Shown: positions 27,523 to 36,615, numbered from the stretch's first letter. The stretch is DNA of 50,785 bases from Bacteroidetes bacterium ADurb.Bin145 (GCA_002070505.1 MWDJ01000025.1:1-50785), one strand, 5' to 3'. Notes: generated by a model not told the origin, from the sequence alone. Translations and numbers: made by a program.

Positions 27523-29588
27523 TGAAAACCAGGTTACAGAAATATATTTTTTTCACCTGTTCAGCATTCCTTCTGATTTTTATGATTCTTATGAGCAGGA
27601 ATGCAGGGATCTCATGCGATGAAGTCCTACACTATGATCATTCAGTAGCAGTATATGATTTCTTTGAATCAGGGGGAAATGATCTTTCTGCCCTTGATAC
27701 TCCGGAAACAAATCTTAAATATTACGGACAGTCATTCGATAACCTTACCACATTAATAATAAGGATACTGAATATTGAAGATATATTCAGGTTCCGTCAT
27801 CTGATGAGCGCAATTGCAGGTTGGGCTGTTATTTTATTAACAGCACTTTTTGCTCTCTGGCTTACCGGTTTTGAGACTGCGATACTCGTAATGTTTCTCT
27901 TTGCGGTATCGCCAACCTTTATTGGCCATGCCATGAATAACCTCAAGGATGTTCCCTTTTCACTGGCTTATATTGCAGGGATCTTTTTTTCTGTAAGGAT
28001 CGTGACTTCAGAAAATGAATTCAAATGGGCCGATATCATTCTTCTTATCCTGAGTATTGCTTTCGCGATCAGCCTGAGGGCAGGCGGATTGCTTCTGGTA
28101 TGCTATCTGTTCCTTTTCTGTGTAATAACATTGATAACCAGGCATTTAATTAAGAGAAGTACTGACTGGAAGACCGAAATTAAAAGGGTAATTATTCTTA
28201 TATTCATTTCCTTCGCAGCATTCTTCCTCGGGATTCTTCAATGGCCCTATGCCTTGCAGGACCCCTTCAGGAATGTTCTTGAATCATATAATGTGATGGC
28301 ACACTATCCGCTGACATTCCGGCAGCTTTTCGAAGGATCTGCCCAGTGGTCGGATTTTATGCCATGGTATTTTATTCCCAAATCAATGCTCATAACAATA
28401 CCTCTTGTTGTCCTGGCAGGATTCATTATACTCTTCTTTTTCATAAAAAAAATCTGCTGGTCGGGAAGAGGTTTGCTTTTCAGTTTCCTTCTGATCTCGT
28501 TGTTTTTTCCACTCGTTTTTGTAATTTCAATTAAATCAAATGTTTACAGTTCCTGGCGTCAGTTCCTGTTTCTGTATCCTGTCATAATAATGTTATCGGC
28601 TTCCGGTATTATTTATCTGTTGGAAGTTTTGAAAAACAGGTACATGAAGTTTGCCCTGGCTGGTATTATTGTATTTCTGGCGTATCATCCTGTCAGGTTT
28701 TCGGTGAGCAATCATCCGTATGAATATATTTACTACAACCAGCTTACAGGCGGTTTGAAAGGTGCCTACGGGAATTACGAAACTGATTACTATTATACCG
28801 GTCAGACAGAAGCTTCAGAATGGCTGATTAACTATCTGAAAGAAAAAGATATTGATTCTGCCCTGGTCAGGGCCACTTTCTCAGTTGACTGGTCCTTTAG
28901 AAAACACCCGGGAATAAAAACCTCATATTTCAGGTATGAAGAAAGGAGTCAGTACGACTGGGATTATGCAATAATTACGAACCGGTACATACCACCTTAC
29001 CAATTGAAGAATAATATCTGGCCTCCTTCTAATTCAATTCATAAAATACTCGTTGATGATGTTCCGATATGTATTGTTTTAAAACGGGATACCAAGGCTG
29101 ATTACCTTGGATATAAGGCACTTACAGAAGGTAGATATTCAGACGCGATCAGATTTTTTCAGGAAGCATTGAATTTTAATGATCGGGATGAAATGATTTT
29201 TTATAATTTTGCCCGGGCGCTTAATGAGAATGGCTTGTCTCTTAAAGCAGATTCTGCTTTAAGAAAAGCGCTGCAGATCAATCCGGATTCTGAACCTGTA
29301 TTGATGTACTGCGGCAATCTGGCGGCACAAAGAAAAGACAGGGATAAAGCTGTGATGTATTATGAAAGGTTGTTAAGTGCTAACAGGAAATATTATGAAG
29401 CGTATGTTAAGCTTTCGGGATTGATTGTTGATAAGGATCTCTTAAGAGCCAGGGAACTGTTGAGGGAATGCCTGAGGTTAAACCCTCATTACAAGCCAGC
29501 GATTATTGCTCTGGGAGATACCTACCGGGAAAATGATCCCGTTATTGCTGAGAAATATTACAAAATGGCTGACACTATTATTAATTAA
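27522..29588 (+). CDS. Polytopic GT-C-like glycosyltransferase with C-terminal TPR repeats
   Basis: A 688-residue protein. About twelve hydrophobic helices make up residues 1-400. The first loop contains acidic residues (SCDEVLHYDHS) as in GT39/ArnT-type enzymes that transfer sugars from polyprenyl phosphate. SPTFIGHAMNNLKDVPFS resembles the second conserved loop of that superfamily. A soluble region follows, and three to four TPR-like repeats occupy about 530-685 (YKALTEGRYSDAIRFFQEAL; ADSALRKALQINPDSEPVL; AVMYYERLLSANRKYYEAY). The TPR part probably docks a protein partner or substrate (inference). It is translationally coupled to the GT2 gene upstream. The acceptor (protein, lipid or polysaccharide) is unknown. 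Confidence 0.82.
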   Translation: MKTRLQKYIFFTCSAFLLIFMILMSRNAGISCDEVLHYDHSVAVYDFFESGGNDLSALDTPETNLKYYGQSFDNLTTLIIRILNIEDIFRFRHLMSAIAGWAVILLTALFALWLTGFETAILVMFLFAVSPTFIGHAMNNLKDVPFSLAYIAGIFFSVRIVTSENEFKWADIILLILSIAFAISLRAGGLLLVCYLFLFCVITLITRHLIKRSTDWKTEIKRVIILIFISFAAFFLGILQWPYALQDPFRNVLESYNVMAHYPLTFRQLFEGSAQWSDFMPWYFIPKSMLITIPLVVLAGFIILFFFIKKICWSGRGLLFSFLLISLFFPLVFVISIKSNVYSSWRQFLFLYPVIIMLSASGIIYLLEVLKNRYMKFALAGIIVFLAYHPVRFSVSNHPYEYIYYNQLTGGLKGAYGNYETDYYYTGQTEASEWLINYLKEKDIDSALVRATFSVDWSFRKHPGIKTSYFRYEERSQYDWDYAIITNRYIPPYQLKNNIWPPSNSIHKILVDDVPICIVLKRDTKADYLGYKALTEGRYSDAIRFFQEALNFNDRDEMIFYNFARALNENGLSLKADSALRKALQINPDSEPVLMYCGNLAAQRKDRDKAVMYYERLLSANRKYYEAYVKLSGLIVDKDLLRARELLRECLRLNPHYKPAIIALGDTYRENDPVIAEKYYKMADTIIN

Positions 29589-29593
29589 ATATT

Positions 29594-29866
29594 ATGAAGA
29601 TGAAAAAGAAAATCAGGATTTTAGGATTATGTACTTTAATGGCAATCAGCGGATTAACAATGGCAAAAGCCCAGGAAGGTCCACAGCCTCAGAGAGATAC
29701 TGTCAATATGGATACCGATGCTGTTCCCACCTTCTATTACAACACTGAAGATGAGAATGCAGGTGCAGCAAAAGAAAAGAGTTCAACCGGTACCATAGCA
29801 ATAATAATAGGCGCAGTTGTCGTTGCAGGTGCTGTTGCATTTTTCCTGCTCAGGAAGAAAAAATAA
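29594..29866 (+). CDS. Small secreted protein with C-terminal membrane helix and basic tail
   Basis: A 90-residue protein: signal peptide (IRILGLCTLMAISGLTMAKA, cleavage before QEG), a short polar mature segment of about 40 residues, then one hydrophobic helix (TIAIIIGAVVVAGAVAFFLL) ending in RKKK. The topology is thus a type I single-pass protein with almost nothing in the cytoplasm. It lies 5 bases after the glycosyltransferase gene and before a strong terminator, so it belongs to that operon. The helix-plus-basic-tail end is reminiscent of sorting signals, but no sorting enzyme is visible. It may be a substrate or accessory of the glycosyltransferases; function unknown. Starts at codon 1 or 3 are equally possible. 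Confidence 0.78.
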   Translation: MKMKKKIRILGLCTLMAISGLTMAKAQEGPQPQRDTVNMDTDAVPTFYYNTEDENAGAAKEKSSTGTIAIIIGAVVVAGAVAFFLLRKKK

Positions 29867-29881
29867 TGAATCAAAAACCAT

Positions 29882-29925
29882 AAAGGCTGATTCAGGTGTT
29901 ATACTGAATCAGCCTTTTTCTTTTT
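29882..29925 (+). terminator. Intrinsic terminator after the glycosyltransferase operon
   Basis: Perfect 14-bp stem (29882-29895 with 29904-29917, core AAAGGCTGATTCAG), an 8-nt loop, then a T-rich tail. It sits between convergent genes and may also serve the minus-strand gene ending at 29974. Confidence 0.93.
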
Positions 29926-29973
29926 CATACCGTGCTGTCACTGCAATTCATTGCAGTAATGCCAGGTCAGTTG

Positions 29974-31107
29974 TCAGAGTTTTGTCCAGACGTTCCCTTT
30001 GGCATTCGAGTTAACAGCGGCATGAATGAATTTCATTCCTCTTACGCCGTCGTGAACAGTGGGGAATTCTCCGGGTTTGAATTTTTCTTTACGGATTGAT
30101 TTTGCAGCACCTTTGTAGATATTGGCAAGGGCTTCGTAAATGCCTTCAGGATGGCCGGCGGGCATCGTATGTCCTTCTTCAGCTGCTTTTTCATTATATC
30201 CGTGTGCCGGTTTATAAACTTTAGTCGGTTCGGAATCGCTGTACAGGTACAGGAAATTAGGTTCTTCCTGATGCCACCTGAGGCTTCCTTTTGATCCATA
30301 AACAGCGATAATTATATCATTCTCCAGTCCTGCGCAAACCTGGCTCGCGCGGATGACTCCTTTAAGTTTCTTGTTAAACCGGATAAGAACAGTGCCGTCA
30401 AGATCTAACTTGACACCGTCCTTCACATTATTAAGGTCTGCGAGTACCTCCTTCACTTCAAGGCCTGTTGTATACTCGATCAGATTAAAGGCATGGACTC
30501 CGATATCACCCATACAGCTTGATACACCTGCATGTTTTGGATCAAGTCTCCACACACCTGTTATCCTGCTGCCGGTGCCGTAGATTATCGCATTGATCCA
30601 TCCCTGATAATACTGGGCATCAATACGCTGAATAGTTCCAAGAACGCCTTTAGCGATGAGATCCCTCATCTGGCGGACCATAGGGTAGCCGGTGTAGGTA
30701 TGAGTCAGTGCGAAAGTAAGCTTGTTCTTAGCTACGAGTTTCTCAAGATCAAGGGCTTCCTTTACCGTAAGAGTCATCGGTTTTTCGCATATAAGATGGA
30801 AACCGTTGGAGAGTAATTTTTTAGCGAAAGGATAGTGGAGAGCGTTAGGAGTTACAATAGCGACTGCTTCCATTCTTTCTCCGGCCGGCAAAGCCAGTTC
30901 GGCTTTAATAAGGGCATCAACACTCTTATAAACACGCTTGAGGTCGATACCCTGATTTACTGCAAACTCCTTGCTCTTCTCATAATCGATGTCAAAAACA
31001 CCTCCGACGAGTTCATAATCATTGCATATACGCGAAGCGCGACGGTGGGCATCACCAATGAATGCACCTATACCACCGCCGATCATCCCAAATTTTATTT
31101 TTTTCAT
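29974..31107 (-). CDS. Gfo/Idh/MocA-family oxidoreductase, cytoplasmic
   Basis: A 377-residue NAD(P)-dependent dehydrogenase of the Gfo/Idh/MocA family without a signal peptide, so cytoplasmic. The Rossmann motif is MIGGGIGAFIGDAHR, the catalytic EKP motif is LICEKPMTLTV, and the substrate-pocket segment is SCMGDIGVHAFNLIEY with the conserved Asp and His. It is the last gene of a minus-strand set with the MFS transporter (32-base gap) and the epimerase-like gene. It could reduce or oxidise the keto-sugar imported by the transporter. The substrate is unknown. Confidence 0.93.
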   Translation of the reverse strand: MKKIKFGMIGGGIGAFIGDAHRRASRICNDYELVGGVFDIDYEKSKEFAVNQGIDLKRVYKSVDALIKAELALPAGERMEAVAIVTPNALHYPFAKKLLSNGFHLICEKPMTLTVKEALDLEKLVAKNKLTFALTHTYTGYPMVRQMRDLIAKGVLGTIQRIDAQYYQGWINAIIYGTGSRITGVWRLDPKHAGVSSCMGDIGVHAFNLIEYTTGLEVKEVLADLNNVKDGVKLDLDGTVLIRFNKKLKGVIRASQVCAGLENDIIIAVYGSKGSLRWHQEEPNFLYLYSDSEPTKVYKPAHGYNEKAAEEGHTMPAGHPEGIYEALANIYKGAAKSIRKEKFKPGEFPTVHDGVRGMKFIHAAVNSNAKGNVWTKL

Positions 31108-31139
31108 AGAAAGCTAATGTGATATTATTAAGTTATTAA

Positions 31140-32312
31140 TTATTTCTGTTTGCCTATTCTGCCGATGAACAGTGATATAATAAGCAGGATGGCAGCCATT
31201 ATAGCAGGGATAAGAAGACTCTGCTGAACTGTTGATCCAACACTTAAATTACCAATGAATTTCGGAACCAGGGTTCCGCCGAGCAGACCTATTGAGAAAG
31301 TAACTCCCAGGATACTTCCGTATAAGCTGGGATCAAATTTTGCAAATGTTACGCCAACGATTGTCGGGAATATCGGTGCAAAAGCCAGTCCTGCAAGCAT
31401 TACAGCAAATATTCCAAGTGCAGGTCCTTTAGCTATGATCATAAGTAATATTGCGATCAGTGCAAGCAGAGATGAGAAAGTGATCAGTTTTGAACCCATT
31501 GCAGTCAGGTTCTTTACGCCGGATACAATAAAACGGCCAACCATCAGTGCAACACCGAAAAGGCTGAGTACCAGCCCTGCTTTAGTTGAAGCATCAGCAT
31601 TACCGCTTGCTCCGAACAGTTCCTGCATAAGGCTTTTTACCCATGTTCCCATTGAAATCTCAAGAGCCATATAGCAGAAAAGAGCCAATGCAGCAATAAG
31701 GACAGCCGGTTTAACTGCAACCTGTGATGCTTTGGCAAAAGTGAAGCCGATCTGGACTTTCGGGAATGAAGCTGTGAACACAAATATCAGGAAAAGAGCG
31801 CAGAGTATTGCAAGGACAATAAGAGCGACCTTGTAGCTTAAGCCCATTGTCTTTATGATCAGTATGATGACAAGCGGGGTAAGAACATATCCCATCCCGA
31901 AGAAACCATTTCCCAGGTTACTGGCACGTGCCGGATCTTTTCCTTCAAAAAGTACCACCGGAATAAGTGTATTTCCGACAGTATTAAGTGCCATTGCTCC
32001 AAAACCAATAAGTATGCATGCGACCAGAGCTATGGAGAAGGAAGAAGCTACTGCCAGAAGGAGAAGGCTGACACTGGTAATAGTAAAGCCAAAAATAGCT
32101 ATAGGCTTATACCCGAACTTATCAACCATTGGTCCGATGAATAACTGAACAATACACATTGTAAGGAAAGCGACCATTACAAGGCTTCCCAGTTGGGCTT
32201 CATTAATACCCAGTGCAGCCATCAGTTCGCTGGAAATGGATCCAAGAATGATAAAACAGATGGCCAAGCTGAAAACAGCCATTAATGCTACGAGTGCTGT
32301 AGTCTTTTTCAT
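31140..32312 (-). CDS. MFS sugar transporter (FucP/GlcP-like fold)
   Basis: A 390-residue major facilitator superfamily protein with about twelve hydrophobic helices; no signal peptide cleavage expected. The segment after helix 2 (FIGPMVDKFGYKPIAIFG) matches the MFS signature loop D-x-x-G-R/Y-K/R-P. The gene lies between a Gfo/Idh/MocA dehydrogenase and a sugar epimerase-like gene on the same strand, with 32- and 42-base gaps, which argues for import of a sugar or keto-sugar that these enzymes then process. The exact substrate cannot be read from the sequence. Confidence 0.88.
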   Translation of the reverse strand: MKKTTALVALMAVFSLAICFIILGSISSELMAALGINEAQLGSLVMVAFLTMCIVQLFIGPMVDKFGYKPIAIFGFTITSVSLLLLAVASSFSIALVACILIGFGAMALNTVGNTLIPVVLFEGKDPARASNLGNGFFGMGYVLTPLVIILIIKTMGLSYKVALIVLAILCALFLIFVFTASFPKVQIGFTFAKASQVAVKPAVLIAALALFCYMALEISMGTWVKSLMQELFGASGNADASTKAGLVLSLFGVALMVGRFIVSGVKNLTAMGSKLITFSSLLALIAILLMIIAKGPALGIFAVMLAGLAFAPIFPTIVGVTFAKFDPSLYGSILGVTFSIGLLGGTLVPKFIGNLSVGSTVQQSLLIPAIMAAILLIISLFIGRIGKQK

Positions 32313-32354
32313 TATTTTTCTTTTTTGGTTAGAGTTATTAGAGAGTGTAAGTTA

Positions 32355-33347
32355 TTACTTTTCGAATGATGCATCAAAAGCTATTTCTGATGGCGGGAAG
32401 TCGATTTTCTTTACGAATGCACATGCTTCCGTTGCTCCATGCTCGCGGTCCATACCGTTGTCTTCCCATTCAACTGATAACGGCCCCTTGTAGCCAATGG
32501 CATTTAAGGCTCTTATTATTTTTTCAAAATTGATGCAACCACGTCCAAGACTCCTGAAATCCCAGTAACGTCCGAGGGTTCCGAATTCAGTATGTCCTCC
32601 GAAAACACCAGCTTCAGCCGGTGTATCAGACCATGCAACGTCTTTCATGTGGACATGGAATATCTTCTCGGCGAAAGTATAGATGAACTTCACATAATCA
32701 ACTCCCTGGTAACCAAAGTGCGAAGGATCATAATTAAATCCGAATGCAGGATGATTATTTACTGCTTTCAGAGCTCTCCTGGCTGATGCAATATCAAATG
32801 CAATTTCTGTCGGATGCACTTCAAGAGCATATTTTACTCCCAGCTTCTGGTAAGCATCAAGAATTGGTTTCCACCTTTTTGCGAATTCCTGGAATCCATC
32901 CTCTATCATCTGGGGAGATACAGGAGGGAACGAATATATCAGATGCCATATAGGGCTGCCTGTGAATCCGTTTACAATTGATATTCCCAGGCGTTTGGCT
33001 GCTTCACCCGTTTTAATGATTTCCTGAGCAGCACGCTGACGGACACCCTCAGGATCGCCATCACCCCAGATATATGGTGGCAGTATACTCTTATGCCTCT
33101 GATCGATACGGTCTGCCACACACTGGCCGACAAGATGTGTGGAAATTGCAAAAACCTTGAGTCCGTATTTGTCCAGGATCTTACGTTTTGCAGCGCAGTA
33201 GGCATCATCTGCCTTATCGACTTCAAAATGATCACCGACACATCCGATCTCAATTCCATCGTAACCAAAGGCCCTGGCTTTCTGACAGACGGTCTCGAAA
33301 GGAAGATCTCCGAATTGCAGTGTAACTAGTGTGACTGGTCTTTTCAT
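32355..33347 (-). CDS. Sugar phosphate isomerase/epimerase family protein (xylose-isomerase-like TIM barrel)
   Basis: A 330-residue protein of the AP endonuclease 2 / xylose-isomerase-like TIM-barrel family, which includes IolE, hydroxypyruvate isomerases and keto-sugar epimerases. Metal-ligand segments are visible: [12 protein letters not shown] (Glu), [13 protein letters not shown] (Asp/His), [10 protein letters not shown] (His) and [10 protein letters not shown] (Glu). The N-terminus ([16 protein letters not shown]) shows no signal. It is upstream of the MFS gene on the same strand. In the context of Gfo/Idh/MocA and DUF1080 genes, isomerisation or cleavage of a keto-sugar is likely (inference). 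Confidence 0.9.
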   Translation of the reverse strand: MKRPVTLVTLQFGDLPFETVCQKARAFGYDGIEIGCVGDHFEVDKADDAYCAAKRKILDKYGLKVFAISTHLVGQCVADRIDQRHKSILPPYIWGDGDPEGVRQRAAQEIIKTGEAAKRLGISIVNGFTGSPIWHLIYSFPPVSPQMIEDGFQEFAKRWKPILDAYQKLGVKYALEVHPTEIAFDIASARRALKAVNNHPAFGFNYDPSHFGYQGVDYVKFIYTFAEKIFHVHMKDVAWSDTPAEAGVFGGHTEFGTLGRYWDFRSLGRGCINFEKIIRALNAIGYKGPLSVEWEDNGMDREHGATEACAFVKKIDFPPSEIAFDASFEK

Positions 33348-33523
33348 AATATTAGAATTAATGATAATTAATTAGTTAAGAGTTATTGTATCGACAAGAA
33401 TATTTTTAATTCGCTTCAAGTGCTAAGCAAGAATAAAAAACATTCTCCTAAAAAGCAATTTTATTCCATTATTTAATTATTATTTCCCGCTATCACAACC
33501 TTACAACCCCTTACCCCAATGCT

Positions 33524-33614
33524 GATTGCTCATTGTCCATTGCTCATTGCTCATTGCTCATTACTCATTGTTAATTGCTAATTGCTAATTGCTAATTGCT
33601 AATTGCTAATTGCT
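33524..33614. repeat. Heptanucleotide tandem repeat array
   Basis: Thirteen consecutive 7-nt units: variants of CATTGCT in the first seven, then six perfect AATTGCT copies. It fills the right part of the 266-base gap between the DUF1080 and epimerase genes. The last base of the array is part of the TGA stop (33614-33616, minus strand) of the DUF1080 gene. Confidence 0.92.
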
Positions 33615-34396
33615 CATTCCAATTCCCTCACCCAAATGTTCCTGAACGAAACCGGATTGCCATGTTCCTGCAGTGAGATAGGCAGCTTACTTTCATGAGC
33701 CTTGTATACCGGTATCCCGATATATTCTGTAGGTCCTCTCAGTGAAACATTATTAAGGATAAGAACTCCATTATGAAATACTGTGAAATAGGCTGGTTTT
33801 AAAAGTTCGCCGTTAGTCTGGAATTTGGGAGCAGTGAAAACAATGTCATAAGTCTGCCATACACCGGGGCCTAATGAAGCATTTACAAGTGGTATGTGTT
33901 GTTTATATATTGACCCGGCCTGACCATTATAATATGTCTCGTTATTGTAAGAATCAAGGACCTGTAATTCATAAAGCCCCATAAGGAATATTCCGCTGTT
34001 GCCACGGCCCTGGCTTGTACCGCTAACCACGGAAGGTGTTCTCCACTCGACATGAAGCTGACAGTTTCCGAATGATCTGGTGGTCTTAATACCTCCTGTT
34101 CTGGGGACAACTGTCAGTGCTGAATCAGCTGTCCATTTTACAGGTGCACTGCCGTTTTCATGGACCCAGTTAACAATATCCTGAGGTCCTCCGTAAAGTA
34201 TTATGGCATCAGATGGTGGAGCACCATATTTCCCCGGAGTCACAATTGCCGGTCTGCGCGACCAGTCTTCTGTCTCTTCTGGTTTCATCTGCTGTCTTTG
34301 TTGCTGCGGGGGTTGAACTGGCTGTTGTTGTGGTTGCTGTGCCATTATCTGAGTTGTCATAGCACCCATAATTAATAATAATGAGACCTTTTTCAT
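33614..34396 (-). CDS. Secreted DUF1080 (3-keto-disaccharide hydrolase-type) protein
   Basis: A 260-residue exported protein of the PF06439 (DUF1080) family, a concanavalin-like beta-sandwich found in hydrolases of 3-keto-glycosides. The signal peptide (VSLLLIMGAMTTQIMA) is followed by a glutamine/proline-rich spacer (about 20-40). Core segments are WRTPSVVSGTSQGRGNSGIFL with the conserved GNSGIFL motif, YELQVLDSYNN, and a C-terminal LQEHGNPVSFRNIWVREL with the family H-G-x-P-V-x-F-R-N-I-W signature. It is first in a minus-strand set with the epimerase-like, MFS and Gfo/Idh/MocA genes, although a 266-base gap follows it. Confidence 0.92.
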   Translation of the reverse strand: MKKVSLLLIMGAMTTQIMAQQPQQQPVQPPQQQRQQMKPEETEDWSRRPAIVTPGKYGAPPSDAIILYGGPQDIVNWVHENGSAPVKWTADSALTVVPRTGGIKTTRSFGNCQLHVEWRTPSVVSGTSQGRGNSGIFLMGLYELQVLDSYNNETYYNGQAGSIYKQHIPLVNASLGPGVWQTYDIVFTAPKFQTNGELLKPAYFTVFHNGVLILNNVSLRGPTEYIGIPVYKAHESKLPISLQEHGNPVSFRNIWVRELE

Positions 34397-34510
34397 TTTC
34401 GATTTTTTTGTCCTGTTTCAAGTATTGTGCTAATATATAAAAATACCAATTATTCTCTCCAGCGTTTTGTAATAAATTATATGATTATCAGGAATCATAC
34501 AAAACATTTC

Positions 34511-34597
34511 ATTGATTTTCTTCGTCTGCCCCGGCCCCAGGGGGAGCGAAGAAAATCAATTTACTCCCCTTGGGGTCGGGGTATATAAATTGATTTT
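34511..34597. repeat. Nested inverted repeat between divergent genes
   Basis: A perfect 14-bp inverted repeat (ATTGATTTTCTTCG at 34511-34524, complement at 34547-34560) encloses a G/C block (34526-34545). An imperfect complement of that block lies at 34563-34582, and a third ATTGATTTTC copy at 34589-34598. It occupies the 284-base divergent region between the DUF1080 and nitroreductase genes. Confidence 0.8.
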
Positions 34598-34680
34598 CAA
34601 GCGATTTTAGAAAATGTATTAATGATTACTGATACTCATAATTAATTATTTTCTTTGTTACTGATTTAAAAACTGTTGAA

Positions 34681-35436
34681 ATGACAATTCTATCTGATTC
34701 ACTTCTTAATCGCAAAACAATACGAAAATATTCTCCGGAAAATATTGATGATGAATTGCTCAACGAAATTCTTTTAAAAGGATGCAGAGCATCTACTACA
34801 GGGAATATGCAGGTTTACAGCATAATTATCACAAGAGATGCTGTAAAGAAAAAGGAACTTGCACCATATCATTTTAACCAGAGTATGGTTACTACTGCAC
34901 CGGTAATCCTGACCTTTTGCGCTGACTTCAACCGTTTTAACAAATGGTGCACACTTAGAAAAGCAATTCCGGGTTATGATAATTTTCTTTCATTTTTTAC
35001 CGCTGCTGTAGATGCACTTCTTGTCGCCCAGACTGTTTGCATTGCTGCCGAAGAAAAAGGACTGGGGATCTGCTACCTGGGCACCACCACTTATATGGCT
35101 CATAAGATCATTGAAGTCCTCAGGCTGCCAAAAGGAGTCGTACCGGTAACGACAGTCACACTTGGATGGCCCGGCGAAGATCCGGAACAGGTCGACAGGC
35201 TGCCACTCGAAGCCGTTATTCACAGGGAAACTTATGCTGATTATTCAGAATCAGATATTGATCGCATATATGCTGAAAAGGAAAAACGGGAGGATTCTGG
35301 AAAATTCATCAGGGAAAATAATAAGGAGACTCTGGCCCAGGTGTTTACTGATATACGATACACTGCCAAAGACAATATATTTTTTTCCCGCACCTTGTTA
35401 AAGGTCCTTGAAGACCAGGGATTCATGAATCAGTAA
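34681..35436 (+). CDS. Nitroreductase-family flavoprotein
   Basis: A 251-residue FMN-dependent oxidoreductase of the nitroreductase superfamily, with the N-terminal RKTIRKYSPENIDDELL motif (FMN phosphate contact) and EEKGLGICYLGTTTY with the conserved GLG segment. After the core (about 1-195), a 50-residue C-terminal part resembles that of NfsA/FRP-type enzymes (LPLEAVIHRETY...). No signal peptide, so cytoplasmic. The physiological substrate cannot be told. It is divergent from DUF1080 and is followed, after 75 bases, by a PLP enzyme gene on the same strand. Confidence 0.92.
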   Translation: MTILSDSLLNRKTIRKYSPENIDDELLNEILLKGCRASTTGNMQVYSIIITRDAVKKKELAPYHFNQSMVTTAPVILTFCADFNRFNKWCTLRKAIPGYDNFLSFFTAAVDALLVAQTVCIAAEEKGLGICYLGTTTYMAHKIIEVLRLPKGVVPVTTVTLGWPGEDPEQVDRLPLEAVIHRETYADYSESDIDRIYAEKEKREDSGKFIRENNKETLAQVFTDIRYTAKDNIFFSRTLLKVLEDQGFMNQ

Positions 35437-35511
35437 TATGCCGGAAGGAGGTTGTTTCCGTAGATGGGCGGATACTTAATAGCGAAAATCCCTTGAACAA
35501 AATCGGTTAAT

Positions 35512-36615
35512 ATGATGAACCGTACTAATACTATTGAAGTCCCTACCCTGTTACTCGACGAAAAGAAATGCAGGCTCAATATACATGTCATGGCTGAAAA
35601 GGCACGGAATAATGATGTTATATTCAGACCTCATTTCAAGACACATGCTTCACATGAGATAGGCCGCTGGTTCAGGGAGGAAGGTGTTGAGAAGATTACT
35701 GTTTCATCTCTCAGGATGGCACAATATTTTGCCTCGGACGGATGGAAGGATATCCTGGTGGCTTTCCCGGTCAACATACTTGAAACAGATCTTATTAATT
35801 CACTTGCTTCTGATATCGATTTAGCTCTTCTTGTTGAAACACCTGAGGTAGTTCTGATGCTATCTGAGAAAATTAAATCGGAACTATCTGTTTATATTAA
35901 AATTGACAGCGGTCTTAAAAGAACAGGTGTTCCGTTTGATGATGCGAATGCGGTGAATGAAATCCTCACTAAAGTTAAACAATCAAATCTCCTTTCATTC
36001 AAAGGTTTCCTCACTCATGCGGGCCACAGCTACACAGCCCGAAGCCGTGAAGAAATAGCCATGATTCATAACAGAAGTATAGCAGGAATGGCAGAATTGA
36101 AATACCGGTTCAGGAATGAGTTTCCGGAGCTGATAGTATCAGTGGGTGACACCCCTACCTGTAGTGTCATGGATGATTTAAGCATGGCCGATGAGATCCG
36201 TCCCGGGAATTTTGTGTTTTACGACCTGATGCAGACAATCATAGGGTCATGTTCTCCCGGGCAGGTGGCAGTTGCAATGGCTTGTCCGGTTGTTGCGGTG
36301 CACACAGAAAGGAGTGAAATAGTCATTTATGGAGGAAGTACACATTTTTCAGCGGAGAGTATCAGAACCGCTTCAGGGATGACAGTCTACGGTGTTGTTG
36401 TCGGTAATGGGGGAGAAGGCTGGAACGGAGTTGTAAAAGATGCTTATCTGACCAGGGTATCTCAGGAACACGGCATTGTAAGCATGCCGGCTGATATGAT
36501 CGGCAATTACAGGGTCGGAAACATTATAAAAATACTGCCGGTCCATTCCTGCCTTACCGCAAACCTGATGAAAGAATACCTTACAACTGACGGAAGAAGG
36601 ATCGCCAGGTTTTAG
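35512..36615 (+). CDS. D-threonine aldolase / D-serine dehydratase-like PLP enzyme
   Basis: A 367-residue fold-type III PLP enzyme of the D-threonine aldolase and D-serine dehydratase (DSD1) family, acting on beta-hydroxy-D-amino acids. PLP-lysine motif: RPHFKTHAS (Lys43). Metal site: the H-x-C motif in PVHSCLT (His345, Cys347), which in this family binds a divalent metal next to the substrate hydroxyl. GDTPTCS and YGGSTHFSAE are further conserved parts. Residues 1-2 are both Met; either may start. Exact activity, aldolase or dehydratase, is not decided by what I can see. It is convergent with an Ldh_2 dehydrogenase gene. Confidence 0.9.
   Translation: MMNRTNTIEVPTLLLDEKKCRLNIHVMAEKARNNDVIFRPHFKTHASHEIGRWFREEGVEKITVSSLRMAQYFASDGWKDILVAFPVNILETDLINSLASDIDLALLVETPEVVLMLSEKIKSELSVYIKIDSGLKRTGVPFDDANAVNEILTKVKQSNLLSFKGFLTHAGHSYTARSREEIAMIHNRSIAGMAELKYRFRNEFPELIVSVGDTPTCSVMDDLSMADEIRPGNFVFYDLMQTIIGSCSPGQVAVAMACPVVAVHTERSEIVIYGGSTHFSAESIRTASGMTVYGVVVGNGGEGWNGVVKDAYLTRVSQEHGIVSMPADMIGNYRVGNIIKILPVHSCLTANLMKEYLTTDGRRIARF

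Noticed and set aside
33524-33614. Possible CRISPR array
   Set aside because: Units are 7 nt and directly tandem with no spacers, and no cas genes are present.
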